Source: GCA-003244245 sp050699975
GTDB taxonomy: Bacteria > Actinomycetota > Actinomycetes > Mycobacteriales > Pseudonocardiaceae
Assembly (NCBI GenBank): GCA_050699975.1
Contig: JBOHGH010000146.1
Coordinates: 1-10,673, forward strand
Length of the DNA: 10,673 bases
Direction: 5' to 3'
The notes under the pieces: generated by a model
What the model was told of the DNA's origin: nothing
Databases searched by the model: none
What the model saw: the letters and a program-made list of their open reading frames with translations, nothing else
Shown here: positions 9,785 through 10,673 of the stretch, one piece after another
Position numbering within the stretch: position 1 is the first letter of the stretch
Layout: each line of letters opens with the position of its first letter
Translations under genes and position numbers: made by a program

Positions 9785-10673
9785 TGGCGGGCGAGGTGCA
9801 GAAGTTCTTCTCGGCTGAGGAGACCAGGCGGGAGATCGGGCGCGACCGTTGGGGACGGCCGCTGATCCGTACCCCGGACGGGAAGATCAAGGCGTACACC
9901 CGCGCGTCGACCCTGGGCAAGGCGCTGGATGACTCGACCGGGCTGACCAAGTGGAAGCAGCGGATGACCGCTATCGGCATTGCGTCCCGCAAGGACCTGG
10001 TGCTGGCGGTCAACGCGCACAAGTCGAACAAGGAGAAGCTCAACGAGCTGGTCGAGCAGGGCATGGATGCCGCGCAGTCCGGCGCGGCGGCGACCACCGG
10101 CACCGCGCTGCACGACCTGTGCGACCAGTACGACCAGGGGCAGTCCCCGTACGTCCCGGACGAGTACGCACCGGACGTCCAGGCATACCTCGGAGCGACC
10201 AAGCTGCTCGATGTCGTGGTGGCCGAGAGCTTCGCTGTGTGCGATGAGCTGCAGGTCGGCGGGACCCCGGACCGGGTGTACCGGCTGACCGCCCCGTTGA
10301 TCGTGGACGGACGAATGTTGCTCCCGGCGGGCGAGCTGGTCATCGGCGATATCAAGACCGGCGCCAGCCTGGATTTCGGGCACATCCCCTACAGCGTCCA
10401 GCTCGCGGTCTACAGCCGGTCGATGCGCTACGACATCGCCGGCGGCGAGGTGGTGCCCCACGGGCGCTACGGCCAGGTCATCCCCGTGGGTGAGCGCAGC
10501 GACTGGGTGCCTGGCGAGAAGGTCAGCACCGAGTGGGGGTTGATCGTGCACCTTCCGGCCGGCGGCGGTGAGGCCACGCTGCACCCGGTCGATCTGACCG
10601 TGGGCTGGGAGTTGGCCCATCTCGCCGTTGATGTCCGGGAGTGGCGCAAGCGCAAGAACATCATCGGCGCACG
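9784..10673 (+). CDS. RecB/Cas4-like PD-(D/E)XK exonuclease (3' end outside the window)
   Basis: The frame is open from ATG 9784 to the end of the window, giving 296 residues. GAAAGG (9771-9776) lies seven bases before ATG 9784, which is better placed than for the in-frame GTG at 9781. The start shares one base with the polymerase stop (TGATG). The order H110 (TALHDL), GGTPDRVYRL with D163, GDIKTG with D189 and K191, and QLAVY (206-210) is the RecB-family nuclease pattern H - GxxD - (D/E)xK - QxxxY. The protein starts MAGEVQKFFSAEETRREIG and lacks an obvious Cys cluster in the visible part, so a Cas4-type iron-sulfur site is not seen. In actinophages such nucleases lie with polymerase and SSB genes and serve replication or recombination. 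The C terminus cannot be judged. Confidence 0.85.
   Translation, partial: MAGEVQKFFSAEETRREIGRDRWGRPLIRTPDGKIKAYTRASTLGKALDDSTGLTKWKQRMTAIGIASRKDLVLAVNAHKSNKEKLNELVEQGMDAAQSGAAATTGTALHDLCDQYDQGQSPYVPDEYAPDVQAYLGATKLLDVVVAESFAVCDELQVGGTPDRVYRLTAPLIVDGRMLLPAGELVIGDIKTGASLDFGHIPYSVQLAVYSRSMRYDIAGGEVVPHGRYGQVIPVGERSDWVPGEKVSTEWGLIVHLPAGGGEATLHPVDLTVGWELAHLAVDVREWRKRKNIIGA

Noticed and set aside
9754..10620. Minus-strand open frame opposite the RecB/Cas4-like nuclease
   Set aside because: The plus frame has the complete H - GxxD - DxK - QxxxY nuclease pattern; the antisense frame has nothing comparable.
1..10673. tRNA genes or phage attachment sites
   Set aside because: I found no cloverleaf-like sequence or CCA-ended acceptor pattern, and no long direct repeats apart from the 141-bp array.

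Overview
The window is G+C-rich and uses ATG/GTG starts. It reads as one long plus-strand operon from an actinobacterial phage, prophage or phage-like integrative element. Eight confident genes and one partial upstream gene are packed head to tail. Almost every junction is a 1-4 base stop/start overlap (ATGA, GTGA or TGATG), and the only gaps are 2218-2283 and 2806-2909. No integrase, structural gene, rRNA or tRNA is visible, so phage, prophage and ICE cannot be separated from this sequence alone.

Layout: the tail of an unrecognised gene (1-117); an unrecognised helical protein (114-638); a protein with an IS110 Transposase_20-like helix-hairpin-helix domain, whose gene carries a 3 x 141-bp tandem array (635-1915); a small unrecognised gene (1912-2217); a 66-bp gap with a hairpin; an SSB-like protein with an acidic DDEEPPF tail (2284-2805); a 104-bp gap with a mini-ORF, a hairpin and a 9-codon leader ORF; a TOPRIM/D5-type primase-helicase (2936-5578); a TcmP-like putative methyltransferase (5575-6444); a ParB-nuclease-like / Gp37-Gp68 three-Cys (radical-SAM-like) fusion (6441-7862); a family A DNA polymerase with 3'-5' exonuclease but no 5' nuclease (7859-9784); and a RecB/Cas4-like PD-(D/E)XK nuclease running off the end (9784-10673). 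SSB-like protein, primase-helicase, polymerase and exonuclease together form a self-contained replication/recombination module. The TcmP and three-Cys/ParB pair inside it looks like a nucleic-acid-modification or accessory pair of unknown function.

The strongest unexplained signal is at the nucleic-acid level inside the IS110-like gene. Seven copies of one composite site, GGYCA-N9-CGACACCCA-N9-CRCC, each lie between inverted-repeat arms, so each folds as a stem with a loop of exactly 30 nt and the 9-mer at loop positions 12-20. Six copies form the upstream array, and the seventh lies about 0.8 kb away at the 3' end of the same gene, so the copies bracket the HhH domain. The 9-mer is read in two different reading frames and arm changes keep pairing, so selection is on DNA or RNA structure rather than on protein.

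A second, independent signal lies in the primase gene. A GGGCAGTTT motif occurs five times in both orientations and in all three reading frames. It forms a 16-bp perfect inverted repeat, a short hairpin and a 21-bp inverted repeat around a relatively AT-rich 107-bp pocket. This is a candidate origin or control region embedded in the replication gene.
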